Shown here: positions 21,655 to 34,496 of the stretch, piece after piece
How the letters are laid out: each line of letters begins with the position of its first letter
How positions within the stretch are numbered: the first letter of the stretch is position 1
Source: Thermothelomyces thermophilus ATCC 42464
Lineage: Eukaryota; Ascomycota; Sordariomycetes; Sordariales; Chaetomiaceae
Direction: 5' to 3'
Length of the DNA: 64,000 nt
Assembly: GCF_000226095.1 (NCBI RefSeq)
Contig: NC_016476.1
Coordinates: forward strand, 1,736,001-1,800,000
Notes under the pieces: model-generated
Seen by the model: only the letters and a program-made list of their open reading frames with translations
Database searches by the model: none
What the model was told of the DNA's origin: nothing
Program-made: the position numbers and the translations under genes

Positions 21655-22081
21655 TATGACGAACCTAGCTCAGACTTCTTCTAAAAGGGTTCAGACGAAG
21701 GTAGATTAAGCAGGACAGGCAGGCAGGTCGTCTAAGGAATTTGGTGAAGCCAAAGGGTTTACAACAACACTTAGAGTTATTTCTTATAGTAATCAGCAAT
21801 ACTTGGTATAAGTACTGTGATTATGATTGTTACCACTAGTAAATTCCTAGAGTCTACCATAACGAGTGACTATCTACATGTATATATAATCCTGGGATTA
21901 CTAGCGGTCGTGGTAATCCTCCGTACTAGCTTACCTGGCTTACGTTGTGAGCTAGTGATCCTCTGCTAGGATCGTTTCTTGCCAAGTGTGATCCTATCCT
22001 AATTGGTCTATTATTCTTCGGCTTGATTGGCCCGTTTGTGTCGGTAGCCTAGGCGGCAGCTATATATATATTTCTGTGATA
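21655..22081 (-). repeat. 3' LTR of chromovirus A
   Basis: 427 bp, pairs with 28,783-29,208. The first half (plus-strand view) is the R-U5 block shared by all chromovirus LTRs here; the second half is the U3 type that ends in TATATATTTCTGTGA. The terminal TG and CA have RIP changes. Confidence 0.9.
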
Positions 22082-22208
22082 TGATGCCCTCCCTCTAAGG
22101 CTTTCGACCCGAAAGCTCTCTTTAGGTCGTTTCAAATAGTACTAATATCCTTTTCTATATATACCTCGCAATTTTTTCCCTTTTTCTGTACTACTAGTAG
22201 CTAATAAG

Positions 22209-22870
22209 ATAGTAGATCGTATCTCTAAGCACTGATCTTCGAAATCCTAATAGCGTGCCGCGCTTGCTTCTTTTATTAACTCCTCTAGCGTAGACGTTAT
22301 ACCGTGTTTATGGTGTTTCAAGCAGAACTTAGCTTGTTATATAGCGTTAGGCTCTTCTCGCTATAGCAAGTGTATACGTCGGGGTCGTTCTTACGATAGT
22401 TCTAATGTAGCGTCTGCTTATTTGTAGCCTAGTTATTGCCTTGATGTTTATAGCTAATCTTTTTATAGTAATAAAGATTATATCTAAATAAAAACGTGTA
22501 AAATAAGAAGAGGCTAATACTAAAGAGGCCCTTTTTGTTCTTTAAACTTAACTTTAGACGGCTATTAGTCGATTAGCTTGTCTTCGTCGCTAGAAACGTT
22601 TCTTAAAGGAGCGGGGTTCCGAGCTGTTTCGTTAAGGTATATAGTCTCTAGAGGAAATAGAGGCAAAAGAACGGAGGGTATAAGATTCTAAGGCATGTAT
22701 TATTAGTGACGTACGGTCCTAGGGTGCTAGCGTCCCGTTTAACTAGTCCTCTTTAGGCCTGGATTTGTTAGAGGCCGACTTAGCCGTTTTATCTAAGCTG
22801 GTGCCTATAGTCGATCTAGGTTCTAGCGGTAGAACTGTTCTAGTTTCTTAGGGCAATTTAAATTCTTAAC
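22209..22870 (+). pseudogene. Antisense Cys-rich/coiled-coil ORF of chromovirus A
   Basis: This ORF is opposite to gag-pol and starts 127 bp inside the 3' LTR. Its ATG is now ATA, followed by VDRIS, the counterpart of MADRI in the other copies. A CX2CX6C motif (CLWCFKQNLAC) is followed eight residues later by YSKCIRRGRSY, where both Tyr codons are TAT in place of TGT. That gives a CX2CX6C-X8-CX2CX6C pattern like Zn2Cys6 clusters. Downstream are SSLETFLKERGSELFR and SLEEIEAKERR, helical and charged. Stops are mainly TAG. I know such two-CX2C plus coiled-coil proteins as frequent unnamed predictions in Sordariomycete repeats; function unknown. Confidence 0.65.
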
Positions 22871-25800
22871 TAGTTCCTATAAGTTATCTTCTAGTCCGAA
22901 ATTGAGCCACTTAACTAGGTACTATAGTTCCCTATTAATAATACGTAAATCTAGAATTTCTTCGACATCCTATTCTTTCTCTTCGTTCTTTGCTTCGATA
23001 TACGTAGCAACCTTAGCGTTTTTCGGTGCTAGTTTAAGAAGTGAAATATAAAAAACATCTATCTATAGTTATATAGATGACGGTAACGATAGTCGATAGT
23101 TAGATGTCGAAATTCGTTCTTTAATAACGAAGGGTCTAACCTTCTTAAAGTCTAGCTTTATGCTTGGTCGTTTGGTTCGTAAGTTTCGTGTGATCAGGTA
23201 GACTTTGTCTCCCCTCTCTAGGCAAGGTCCCTCGAGCCTATATTTGTCGTAGTAGTTCTTCATTCTGATCTTGATAAACTCGAGTTCCTTTTTAAGTTTC
23301 TTGTATATTACGTGTATTTGTTCTACTTTGACTGCTGCTCTTAGTACTGTGACCTCTAGTCTTTGCCTAAGGTCTGCTTTATATCTGTAGTTCGCGAAGA
23401 ACGGTGTGACTTTGGTCGTTTCTGTTAGTGTCGTGTTATAAGCGAGTTATGCCATTGGTAATAGTATAACCTAGTTGTCTTGTTAGTAGTTAACGTAAGA
23501 ATGAAGGTATTATTTAATAACTTGGTTTAGTCACTCTATTTGTCTGTCAGTCTATAGGTAATATGCTATTAATAGCTTACTATTAATGTCTAATCGTTAT
23601 ATTAACGCTTATTAGAACTTTAATATAAACTTAGTGTCTCTATTGGTAATCTATTCTTATAGCTAAGCATATATTGATATAACTTGCCAATAGATTATAT
23701 TTACTAGCTATTCTACTATCTAAGACTCTTTATAAGGAAAGAAGTATGCCTATTTAGTTAAGTAGTCTACTATAGTGAGAATACTATTATAGATTACCCC
23801 TATAGCCGTGTCTTTAGATTCTAGCAGCTTCGTAATAAAGTTTATTATAACTAAACTCTATAGTTTGTTAGCTATTAGTAGTAGCTAAAGTAGTCTATAT
23901 AGCTTGTATCGTGCCGTTTTGCTTCAATTATAGATATCATAGTTCTATACGACTTCCTTAACTCGTGTCGTTAGCTATAGAAAGTCGTAGTGTTTCTTGA
24001 CTTATACGACAGTCTTCGTAACTTCTTTATATCCTCCGAGCTTCGACTCGTAGAGCTTTTGAATCATTTATAGCTATTAGTCTTTATTATAGATATATAC
24101 TTTGCCTCGGTACCAGAGTTTTCTATCTTTTTCTTCTACTTCGTCAGGTACCGCTAGTCCGGGTATTACTTAATACTATACTTCGTCGATCCTTTTTTCT
24201 TAAAAGATTGTATAATATTCTAGGAACGAGTCGAGTGGGTTATCTTCTATAGGTGTCTGCGTTTCGTGATATAGCGTTCCGTCTATTTGTTCTTTGAATA
24301 ACGGTAGCGTTATTTCCGTTTGTCCTTCTGTATAATCCGTTCGTCGGCTTAAGGCGTCTGCTTATACATTTTCTTTACCCTTCTTGTAGCGGATCTTGAA
24401 GTTAAATTCCGCGAGGAATTCTACCTATCGTATTTATTGTCCGTTAAGTTCTTTTATTGTTATAAAGTATCGTAAATTCTTATAATCTATATATACTTAT
24501 ACTAGTCTAATTGTACTGCTAAGGTATAGTCGCTATTCCTTAAAAGCTTCGATAATCGCAAGTAGTTCCTCATTATAGATCGGGTAATTGAGACGTAGTC
24601 TATCGAGCTTTTTTAAAAAGAAGGCTATAAGATATAGCTTCCCTTGTTTGTCTCGTTATCCTAATTGTCCTCCAATAGTGTAGTCTAAAGCGTCCGTTTC
24701 TACCTCAAATAGCTTCTTAGGGTCTAGTAGTACTAATACTAGATCTTTAGTAATGGCGTTATAGATCTATATAAATGCTTACTCATATTACTCTTCCTAT
24801 TAGAATTTAACGTTCTTCTTAGTAAGTTTGTATAAAGGTCGTACGATCGCTTTAAAGTTCCTAATAAACATCCGGTAGAAGTTCGTAAATCCGATAAAGC
24901 TTCGTACTTCTGTAACTAACGTTAGTCGTGGCCAATTCTTAATGGCTTTAATCTTTAAAGGTTCTATCTAGATTTGTCCTAGGGATATTTTGTATCCTAA
25001 AAACACCGTCTTCCTAACATGGAATTCGCTCTTTTCCTTGTTAACTAATAGCTTATACGCGTATAACGCATCTAGCACTACTCTTATATACTTCCGGTGT
25101 TCGTCTATCGTTTTGGAGAAGATAAGTATGTTGTCGAGATAATATACTGTAAATTTGTCGAGAAAGGATCGGATAGCTTAATCAATTAGAGCTTAGAACG
25201 TTGCCAGCACGTTCGTAAGTCTAAATAGTATAACAAGGTACTTATAGTGGCCATAGGGTGTCCTAAAGGCCGTTTTCTACTTATTACCTTCTTTAATCCG
25301 TATATAGTTATAGGCCGATAGCAAGTCAAGACACGTAAAATATTAGGCTCCTACTAACTGATCTTAGAGCCGTGAGATTAGCAGTAATAGGTATCGGTTT
25401 TTCACGGTCTGTTCGTTAAGTTACTAATAGTCGACATATAACCATAGCTTTCTATCTTTCTTAGGTATAAATAGGATTAGGTAGCCTACTAGCGATGTCG
25501 ACAGGCAGATATATCCTCTTTAAAGGTTCTCCTCTAAGTATCGCTTAAGTTCTTCGTTCTATATCTAGCTCATATAATAAATCTTAAAGAACTTTAGTCG
25601 TGCTCCTTCTTTAAGCTTGATCTTATAATCCTATAGGCCATGTTCTGGTAGTCTTTCTAGATGCTTTGGTTCGAATGCTAGGTGTCCTTTGTATTTCTTT
25701 GGTACTTCCCTAGTCTTGTCTTGTTTCTCGACTTTCTAATAGTATATAAACTTGGTTCTATCTATAGCAATACTAGCGATTTCTTCCATCTTAACCTACT

Positions 25801-28755
25801 ACTCTAGTTATAGTGCTCCGTATTCGTTAACGGAGAGAATAGCTATTAGCGGTTTAGCTCGTTCCTCCTATTATAACGTTAGTATCGTTATACTGCTTCT
25901 TCCAGAGTCTATAGTAGTCTGCCTACTACTATCTGTCTCTTGTGGTAGATCTGTAGGACATGCCTTCCCCTAAGTATTATCTGCTCGCGATCCTTGTACG
26001 CTCCCTATCTTGCTAGTCGAATACAACTCCGTTTAGGGTTATAGGTAGCTACTATTCTTCTAGCTAATATCCGGGTCGTAATCTTTATACTATAGTAACC
26101 CTAATATTATATCTTTGTCGTCGCTTATATCTATAATGCTAAATATGACTACTATAGTTTTTTCTACTATAGTGATATCAATCGGTTTGGTCTCCTTATA
26201 TACCTATTATGTTAGAAATAGCCCTTTGACTATACTATACTTCCGCTTTATTCTCTAGGGTATTTGTAGCTAATTTACAAGTATTAGCGAAATCAGGTTT
26301 ATCTCTACTTTACTGTCTACTAGTATAAGCATTTTATACTGTTCCCATTATGCTATTGTCTATAGTCGCTTATCTTGCCGCCGTCGTCTAAAAATTACGG
26401 CGATTTCCTATATTTCTGCCGGGAGGTCTCGATATAGTAGTCTCTTACACTAGTTCCTCCTATACTATGCTACCACTCGCCGCTATACAGGTGTTAATGG
26501 TTTTCGGGCCCCTCGAAGGGCCCTAACCTGTTTCCTAGGTTAGTGCTAACCTCTTTAGTTATTTAGCTAATAGCAGCTTCGTCGATTATGCTCATTTCTA
26601 TAAGCCATTAAGTGCTTACGGCTTCCTACTATTAGGTCTATTCTGCTTTTCGTCGTATGTACTATAGCTTTATCTAAAGCTCCTAGATCCGCAATTTCTT
26701 TTTGTCCGCGTGGTAGAGGCAGTCGTTACTCTAGTACGAGTCTTATATGTCTCGTCCTATTCTATAGTGCCTAGGCTAGGTTCGTTTTAGAACTACCGTG
26801 ATGCCTTCTAGATCATGGGCTTCGATTTTCTAGAGCAATTCGGCTGCTCTGTTTCCTATATTATAGACCTATTCCATAGGGCAGAGGCTTCTATCCTTAT
26901 TTCCTTGTCGGGTCGGCTAGTAATTGTTTTCGAATTTGTTGCGAAAGTAATATTAGCATTTGTGTGCTATACACTAGAACTAGGGCACTTATATATGTAC
27001 TTCGTGTCGTAGGTATAGTCGCGTAGCATTGCCTAGAAGGTATTAGAATTCTTTTCCAAATCCTTCCTACTATATATAAACTATAGATACTCTAATGCTA
27101 AGGTAGGAGTATTTCTTTTAATAGCTTTCCTATATATACTTATCTTTTCCATAGTTTGTGTATATAAACTAGTATTTAGGGTTCTATACGTTATAGCTAA
27201 GTTACTAATCGTTAGAATACTTAGTATAGCTATTAGGCCTATCGTATATTATAGGCTGTTCCCCTTTGATAGTTTCTACGATATATCGGAGTTTCCTTAT
27301 CTTGTCCCTTATCTTATCGCTTTACTAGGCAAGTCAAATCAAGCATCTATCCTATTTATATAGTTCTGTATTAAGCCGGAAAACTTCGTCGCGATACTAT
27401 TCGATTTGTTCCTAGAGGAATAGAACATTAGGTCCGGGTCTTTCGATTCCTTGGGTATCGGTTGTCTACAATCTATCCCGCCTCTACGTGACCGTGAAAC
27501 CCTACTATCTTAAGGCCGGGAGAATCGAAACTGGCGGTGTATATTCTCCTGCTATATCCCATTCGGCGAGACCTATCTCTAGGTCTATAGTGACCAGTTC
27601 AGAGTACGGTGCTTGTTCGTCTTTACTATTATTATTATGTCCGAGACTATCCGTGTTACTACCCCTGTCTTCGTAGCTCGTAGCCGCTACTTTGATAATA
27701 TCCTTGGTGTTTTCGTTGATGGCTGTAATTTCCTTTCTAGGGACTAGTTTCTAGTCTTTCTTTGGGCTTCGATATTCTTGTTTATAGTGTCCTTTCTTTC
27801 TATAGTTATAGTAGGTAATGTTAGACTTGTCTTTGGCTATCTTCTTCTTATCTTGCTTCTATACTATATCTATATCTATAGCTCTAGGGTACGTCCTATA
27901 CGAGGTACTAACGTATACTCGCTTTTTTTTATTATTAGCCTTAACTGTAGTTCTATTTATTTGTCTTTATTTTTACTACTCCTATATGTAGAGTCAATTA
28001 TCGATTCTAATAGCCTATATAATATATTTGTCTAGGGTCTTAGGCCGATTATACTTATATAGCTTGTCCTTGACCTTTTCCTTTAAGCCATTATAGAATA
28101 GTTATATTAATGCCTTATTATTAAGCTAAGACTTAAACATATCCTATCTAAACTATATAGTATAGGAGGCTATTAACTTAGTCTATCGGAGATTAGCGAG
28201 TCTTTCTTATATATAAATCTTCTTATCTTCATCGCTAAAAACCTTCCGAAGCTCTTCTTCAAAACGGTTATAAGATTAGAAGACTGCCTACGTAAACGCG
28301 TCTCGATCGTCTTCGTCTTCCTTAGTAAGATAGTCATTCTATATAGGCTCGAACTATCTAAGTACCTTGCCCTCTAATCTTATAGCTATATAGAGAACTT
28401 TAGCTTTGTCGTCTAGAAACTTGTCGTTATTAAGCTAGAAGTAGGATCAGAGGTTTATTAGGAATCTTATAAGATCTTCCTTAGTTCCTCCGTATTTGCC
28501 AGGTAGTTCGATCTTGATACGGCTCGCTTTGGTAGTCTTAAGCGCTTCGATTTTGGTATAAGCCTCGTTAACTAGTTTCTACAAGTACTTTTCGCTATTC
28601 TCGAGTTTCTTAATTTAGGCTTAAGCAACCTTATCTCTCTAGTCTAACTCCTAGATCCGCTACTAGAGTTGACCGATCTAGGCAAGCAGCTATTCGGCTA
28701 TAATGTTAGTAGCTATATCGATGTCAAGGTCGAGGTTACCTCTGTTCTAAACCAT
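22870..28755 (-). pseudogene. gag-pol relic of chromovirus A
   Basis: gag starts at ATG 28755 (MV*NRG..). The nucleic-acid-binding CCHC knuckle is at about 27,770-27,825 (YNC-KKGHYK). Protease motif VDSKVEINLIS (original DSG changed) lies near 26,310. RT box at 25,130-25,141 is YLDN. RNase H lies at about 24,450-24,700. The integrase C-terminal part (KNYYDKYRLEGPCLERGDKV) is at 23,069-23,263, and a chromodomain (QDVEEILDLRIINREL) is at about 22,930-23,025. TAG codons at many Gln positions make it non-functional. Confidence 0.85.
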
Positions 28756-28782
28756 AATAGAACAAAGGGAGTGGTAACAACG

Positions 28783-29208
28783 TGTAACAAACCTAGCTTA
28801 GACTTCTTCTAAAAGGGTTTAGACGAAGGTAGATTAAGTGGGACAGGTAGGCAGGTCGTCTAAGGGATTTAGTAAAGCTAAAGGGTTTATAATAACACTT
28901 AGAGTTATTTTTTATAGTAATTAGCAATGCTTAATATAAGTACTATGATTATAATTATTATTACTAGTAAACTCCTAGAGTCTACTATAACGAGTGACTA
29001 TCTATATATATATATAATCCTAGGATTACTAGCGGTCGTAGTGATCCTTTGTACTGGCTCACCTGGCTCACGTCGTGAGCTAGTGATCCTCTGCTAGGAT
29101 CGTTTCTTGCCAAGTGTGATCCTGTCCTGATTGGTCTATCATTCTTTGGCTTGATTGCCTGTTTGTATCGGTGGCCTAGGTGGCAGCTGCATATATATTT
29201 CTGTGACA
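28783..29208 (-). repeat. 5' LTR of chromovirus A
   Basis: 426 bp with TG..CA ends. It pairs with 21,655-22,081. Differences between the two LTRs are almost entirely transitions, as RIP predicts. The bases just inside (CGTTGTTACCACTCCC on the minus strand) are the primer-binding region; I cannot assign a tRNA. Confidence 0.9.
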
Positions 29209-31350
29209 ATCGTCGATATACTAATATAGCTTATTTAGGGCTGCTCTAAGGCATATAGTATTCTTTTATCGTATAGCGGTAGTAAATACTATATATATCG
29301 TTCTTATACTCTGGTTCTCTAGATAAGCTTCCTATTAATTAGGTAGGTAAGTCTTATAGAACTATTGCTAGAGTTCCTTAGTTATATAGATAAAGGAGTA
29401 GTAATAATTGACCCTCTCTTTATTTTATAGCCGTTCGCTTAACCGGATAGGGTCCTTAGGCTTACAATCTCTCTTCCTACCTTTGCCTCTCCTTATAGGA
29501 GGTTGCTAAGTAGCTTTTCCTTTGCTTCTACCTTCTAGAGGATATATTAGCTAATCCGGACCTTGCTTAACGCTCTACTCCTCTAGCCTAGCTAGGTACG
29601 ATATATCAATAGTACCGTCCCTAGCTTCTAGCTCTTCTATTATACTATACACGCTCGACTCTTCTATAGAAGGCATTCCTCTGCTAGATTTAGCAGCTCC
29701 CCTGCTCTCCTTAGCGTCTAATTGGCTAGCTAGTAACTAGGAAGGCGCTAATTTAAACCCTCCTACTTCCTAGTAAATATCCCTTTTACTAGCCGGCGTA
29801 AGGTAAGTTACTGAGGGCTTAGGCATATATTTAGGGGTCAAGAGTCTTTTAAAGCTCTCCATCTATTCGGTAAGTTCATCTATTACTTACGTCTCTATTA
29901 TAAGAGTCTCTAGAGCTAATTACTTACTTATAGGCTATATATTAGAGAGCTCCCTTACCCCCGAGTCTTGATCCTATTAGAGAGGTTAGTCTACCACTAG
30001 ACTCTCTTACGATAGAGGTAGCTAAGCTACTATAATAGAGTCTTCTACTAGTTATCGGGTCTATTATAACGCTTCCTAAAGAAAGTCGGTATCCTAGGAA
30101 TCCTTGCTAAGATCGAATTAATTAACTTCCTAGCTCGCTACCACTAGTAATGACTCTATTAGCTACTCTTTACCTAGATAGTAGAAAGTCTTCTTATCAA
30201 AGTAAACGTTACAAGTTATAATGACCCTATTAAGCTTAGGTATCTAAACGCCATAAATATTAGATATACAATATCCTATAAGATACCCTGTCAGCCCGTA
30301 CGATAGTACCTTAAAGTCCTTTATATACTACTTAGCTTCCCTATCCTTATAGAGGATATATACCTAGTATCTATATATAAAGATATTACTCTAGTCTAGA
30401 TATAAGTCGCTAGTTAATATAATTGTCAAGCTAGGTTCGTATTAGCAAAAATACTATTTAAACTCGCTATAGAGCACTTCGTTAGGAGTTCTAAACGAGT
30501 AAGCACGGCTTGGGCTTATCGCGTATAAGTACGCTACCGCTTATACGCTTTCTAACTAGAGCTTCGTAGGCAGATTCGTACCGTTAAGCATCTTAATTAA
30601 GCGTAAGATTAGCTCTTGCCCTACTTGCTCTACTAGTCCGTTAGGCTTATAGGTATATAAAGGTAAGAGTTTAAGATCAATACCGCTTTCTATAGCCTAA
30701 GTCTAGTAGTATATTAGTACACGCCCTACTAAACTAATTATTATAGTATTATTATCCTACTTGATCTTATAGATAGTAAGCCTATATTAGCGTCTTACCT
30801 AGCTCTTGAAATTCTAGATGACTCCTATGATCTAGTCTAGCGACTTTGTCGTTAAGAGGAAAGGGAAGAGCTTCCTACTATACTTGTCAATAATTACAAG
30901 TAGCTATCGCGATCTATTAATCGCTTCGGGATAGTTAAATAGATCCTAGGCTACTTGCTAGAACAGGTATATAGACTTCTACTTAAGTAGTATTTTCCTA
31001 GAGATAACCTTGCTTACGTAAGTACAAGCGTAGCTCTTATACTTAATGTATACTATCCCCTTAATATAGACATTTCTAGCGTTCTTAATAAGCGCTTTTA
31101 ACGCTTCTAGTCCAAGGTAGCTAGCTCTTAAGTGCTAAAGATCCTTAGTATCCTCTCTTACAGTAGGTAATATTCGTATCTAGGACCTTCCATTATATAT
31201 AGTAAATACGTTCTATAAGGATATATAAATGTTTATAATACCTGCTTTACTAATTAAGACGTAATCTAGGAAGCTCAAGTAGTAGGAAAGTAGCTTATAT
31301 TAAGCTAGTACTAACCCTCTAGGGCACTACTTAGCACCTCTAGAACCAAA
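29209..31350 (-). mobile_element. Copia element B, 5' part with integrase relic
   Basis: Continuation of element B beyond chromovirus A. The minus strand carries the pre-integrase block (HLRASYLGLEALKALIKNA) near 31,120 and the integrase block VAYLYAISPSRAYSFRTPNE near 30,500. Copia gag and the 5' LTR are missing; the pol text stops near 31,340-31,355, where element H appears to be inserted. They may lie to the right of the window. Confidence 0.7.
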
Positions 31351-31354
31351 CCTC

Positions 31355-32830
31355 TGTCTAGTCAGATAGGGAGGAGCTTCGGCTCAAAACGTCTAGGGCG
31401 TCCGAGTATTCGCGGTCATAGCAGGCAAGTCCGACCATCTGGACGGCAACGACGATAGGGACGAAGGCAGTAGTAGTAATGTCCCTCTAGATAGACGTAG
31501 AAGAGTCTACTTACATAGAAAAAGATATCTCTAACTTATAAAAGAAAGAAGAACTATATCCTACTACTCTAATCTATTAGAGCAAACGAGTGTTAAAAGC
31601 TATCTATTATCCTTATCTATCTGTCTAGTACCCCTAGATAGGTAACCCCTATTTATGCCTATTATATATAGTAAAGCTCTATAGAACTAGAAAAATAAAA
31701 CTATACCTTATATCCCTTCTAGTTATATCAAGAACTTCTAGCCCTGGTCTATACTTCCCCTTCGAATTCGCCCTAAGGCTCTTACTGGCAAATTCGGGCC
31801 TAAAACCTTACTTATATTCCTTATAACGCTTAGCCTGTTTAGCTCTACTATTACCTTTAGGCAAGGGCTATTTCTTAGATGCCTGACGCCTTTGCTAGGC
31901 TTCTACTTCGGTATCTAGTATATCCTAGCCTATAAACCACGGTAGGTACTTAGGAACTAGCTCTAGATCTTTAGGCCCTAGACGTTCGAACAGTAGGGGC
32001 TAAGTCTATTTGGTAGGATTATCGTTAGGACGACATTGACGAGCCTGTCCTTTCTTAGCGGCTCAGGTCGAGTGTGTCTCCTATGTCTATACTAGCTTAC
32101 TTGGCTTCGTCTTAGTCTGACCAGGTGGCCGTCGTGTCGCTAAAGGCGCCTGCTTTACCAGTTGCTACCATTATAACCCTAAAGATTTTTCTTGTCCTTC
32201 TATAGCTATAACTTGCTCCTCTACCTATTTTATTATATATTGGTAAATAGCTATCCTTGGTTTATAGGAATACTCAAGTACCTATTAGAGTAGCTAAGGC
32301 GGCCTAAGTCCCTTAGGTACCTTGCTAAGGAACCGCTAGACAGTATTATCTAGGGGAACCTAGCGATCCTTTTTTACGACTAGTTACTCCTTTGTTAGTA
32401 GCGGATTATCTTCTCCTTCCTCTATTTAGACAGAGATAACTAATTTTGCCTGTCCTAGCTATAGCTATAGCTATAGAACTAGCGGCCTATAAAGTAGCTT
32501 ATCTATAGGCTACCTAGGTAGTTAATAGGGATAGATATCCCCCTAAAGGTTCTTCGGCTTTTCTAGCTAGAGGGAGCTATTAGGTAGATAGCCTAGAGCT
32601 ATCTAGATTATTCCAAGCTAGAGCGTCAATATCTTATTTTTAGCCTTTGTCACTTTTAGTCCTATATATAGATGGCCCTTCTACTAGGGGAGCTTAAGCC
32701 GTACTTTATCTCCCTATTAGATCTTTTAAAAGTAGAAATAACAGAATTTAGTAACCTAGATACTATATTCCTACTAGCCTTTCTACTTTAATATCGCCTA
32801 TACTATCAGCTAGTATATATAATCTATAAG
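31355..32830 (-). mobile_element. Gypsy-lineage element H, left piece
   Basis: This piece adjoins 48,311 once element G (TSD ATARG) is removed. Its left end near 31,355 starts with TGTCTAGTCAG and a less damaged, GC-richer patch to about 31,530 that could be an LTR, but I cannot prove the border. Most of it is filled by the 3' half of an unknown minus-strand ORF that starts at 49,212. Confidence 0.5.
31640..32825 (-). pseudogene. Second half of the unknown ORF of element H
   Basis: Continues the frame of 49,212-48,311 across the G insertion without an indel. Read with TAG as Gln it contains KFCYFYF, GDKVRLKLP, KVTKAKNKILTLQLGI, RFLSKVPKGLRPP, LEYSYKPRIAIYQ and LELVPKYLPWFIG, then a basic region near 31,800. 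I recognise no family. Stops are TAG or TAA only. Confidence 0.45.
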
Positions 32831-32850
32831 TGTTACAGAAATATACATAC

Positions 32851-33272
32851 TGTGACAAACCCAGCTTAAACTTCTTCTAAAAGGGTTCAGACAAAGGTAG
32901 ATTGAGCAGGATAGGCAGGCAGGTCGTCTAAGGGATTCGGTGAAGCTAAAGGGTTTATAACAACACTTAGAGTTGTCTCTTACAGTAATTAGCAATGCTT
33001 GGTATAAGTACTATAATTGTGATTATTACCACTGGTAAACTCCCAGAGTTCGCCAGAGTCCGGTGGGACGAGTGACTATATACAATTCCCTGTCCTTCCT
33101 CCTTGAGTCTTGATCGTGCGATCGCTGCTGCGATCCTGCGATCGTTACCCAAGTGCTTATCTTGATCGAAGTACGATCACTGCGATCACTTCCTGATTGG
33201 TCCTTAGGTCTTGTGGTTCCTGATTGGTCCTATGTGCCTTACTAGGTCGCCTTATATAGCCAAATCGTGATA
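32851..33272 (-). repeat. 3' LTR of chromovirus C
   Basis: 422 bp, TGTGACAAACCC...CGTGATA. It contains the ATCGTGCGATCGCTGCTGCGATC repeats typical of the second U3 type and is relatively mildly mutated. It pairs with 40,409-40,830. Confidence 0.9.
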
Positions 33273-33403
33273 CGATGCCCCTCCTTTAGGTCTTTTGTCC
33301 TTAAAAGACTCTGGTCCATTTCAAATAGCGCTAATATCCCCTGTCTGTACGTAATTGCGTTTTCTAGTTTCTTCCTTCCTTTACCTTCTACGATGTTATC
33401 GAG

Positions 33404-34496
33404 ATGGCTGATCGTATAAGAAAGAAGTGTCACGGATAAGCACATGGGCGGCCTGGCAGGCTGCAGCTAGGACACGGGACATTCCGACAGCCAATCACTC
33501 GACGGACCAATCAGAAGATTATCACCGCCAAGACTAAGGTCTTCACTAGTGATAATAACATGTCACCGTCGACAACGCAGAATCACGAAGTGAAAAGAGA
33601 AGTGATACTGGTAATAACTATTGAAGAAGGACAGACCATTGTATATATATAGCTAGCCAGTCACTCGTTATGGTGGACTCTGGGAGTTCGCCAGTGGTAA
33701 CAATCACAATCACAGTACTCATACCAAGCATTGCTAATTACTGTAAGAGACAACTCTAAGTGTTGTTGTGAACCCTTTGGCTTCACCAAATCCCTCAGAC
33801 GACCTGCCTGCTTGTCCCGCTTCACCCACCTCCGTCTGGACCCTTTCAGAAGAAGTCTGAGTTGGGTTCGTCACAAGAAGTCGAAATCTAAACCTGCTAT
33901 ATCGACTCTTTATACTAATTACCTTCTTATAGCAATTCTTTCTTTAGATAGCCTTTTAACGATACGTCCTTGTTTACTATGTGAGTCTAAAGGCCTTAGT
34001 TTATATGAGGTCTCGAAAGCCGACTCTTCTTAATATATAGAGTGCGTCTGTAATAAACGCTCGAATTGTAACGTTCTTAGCGTTTCCCTTGCTTAGCTTC
34101 GTTCTATCGCGGCTTAGCATTAGAAACTTAAGGATGAACTTATAGCTGCTGAGGAGCGAGTCCTTTGTCTTTAGAAATAAAAGCGGATATAGTTTGAGAA
34201 GATGATAAGGGCTATTGCTCAGGGTATTAACAATGTAGAGGAGTTGGAACGAGTGGAGCGTGAGGAGGCTAAGGTAGCGGTGGTAGTGGAAACTTCTAGG
34301 GTTACTACGTCTTCTTCGACCCTATCTTATTTGTCTGCCGATTTCGGGCAGCTTTAGGATACTATATATCCTAAAGTTCCTTTAGATCCGTCCTTGCTAG
34401 CTGATTTCGGGTTAGTTTCTAGTCTGTCGCTTTTGGTTAATTAGGGTTCCTCTAGTAGAACTGCTAAAGTTTCTTAGGGCAATTTAGGTTCTTAAG
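33404..34496 (+). pseudogene. Antisense Cys-rich/coiled-coil ORF of chromovirus C, split by a solo LTR
   Basis: Starts with an intact ATG at 33404 (MADRIRKK), is split by the solo LTR plus one AGAAG copy (33,428-33,880) and resumes in frame at 33,881 (SKSKPAISTLY). The Cys region reads RPCLLCESKGLSLYE and IECVCNKRSNCNV. It is followed by a clear helix: LRSIAA*H*KLKDELIAAEE, then FEKMIRAIAQGINNVEELE and RVEREEAKVAVVV. It ends near 34,496. TAG codons sit where Gln is expected. The best preserved coiled-coil part of the four copies. Codon use on this strand is clearly coding-like, while pol on the other strand ends before it. Confidence 0.7.
33428..33875 (+). repeat. Solo LTR, almost free of RIP
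   Basis: 448 bp from TGTCACGG to TTCGTCACA with a perfect AGAAG duplication on both sides (33,423-33,427, 33,876-33,880). It shares its second half with the other chromovirus LTRs but has its own U3 (GATAAGCACATGGGCGGCC). Its high GC and intact ends mark it as a recent insertion reduced by LTR-LTR recombination. It disrupts the antisense ORF of C after codon 8. Confidence 0.95.

Larger units (their letters stand above)
21655..29208 (-). mobile_element. Chromovirus A (Ty3/gypsy with chromodomain), complete but RIP-degraded
   Basis: 7554 bp, flanked by perfect 5-bp duplications ATCGT (21,650-21,654 and 29,209-29,213). LTRs of 427 and 426 bp begin TGTGAC/TGTAAC and end TGATA/TGACA on the plus strand. 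Minus-strand order: 5' LTR, gag with CCHC knuckle, protease, RT, RNase H, integrase, chromodomain, polypurine tract GAGGGAGGGCAT, 3' LTR. The RT box is YLDN instead of YLDD, so it is catalytically dead. A plus-strand ORF lies between chromodomain and 3' LTR. The element sits in copia element B. Confidence 0.93.

Noticed and set aside
27778-28035. Hydrophobic frame opposite the gag zinc knuckle, seen in A, C, J and E
   Set aside because: Antisense mirror of a Lys/Asn/Tyr-rich gag segment; hydrophobicity comes from the complement of Lys/Asn codons.
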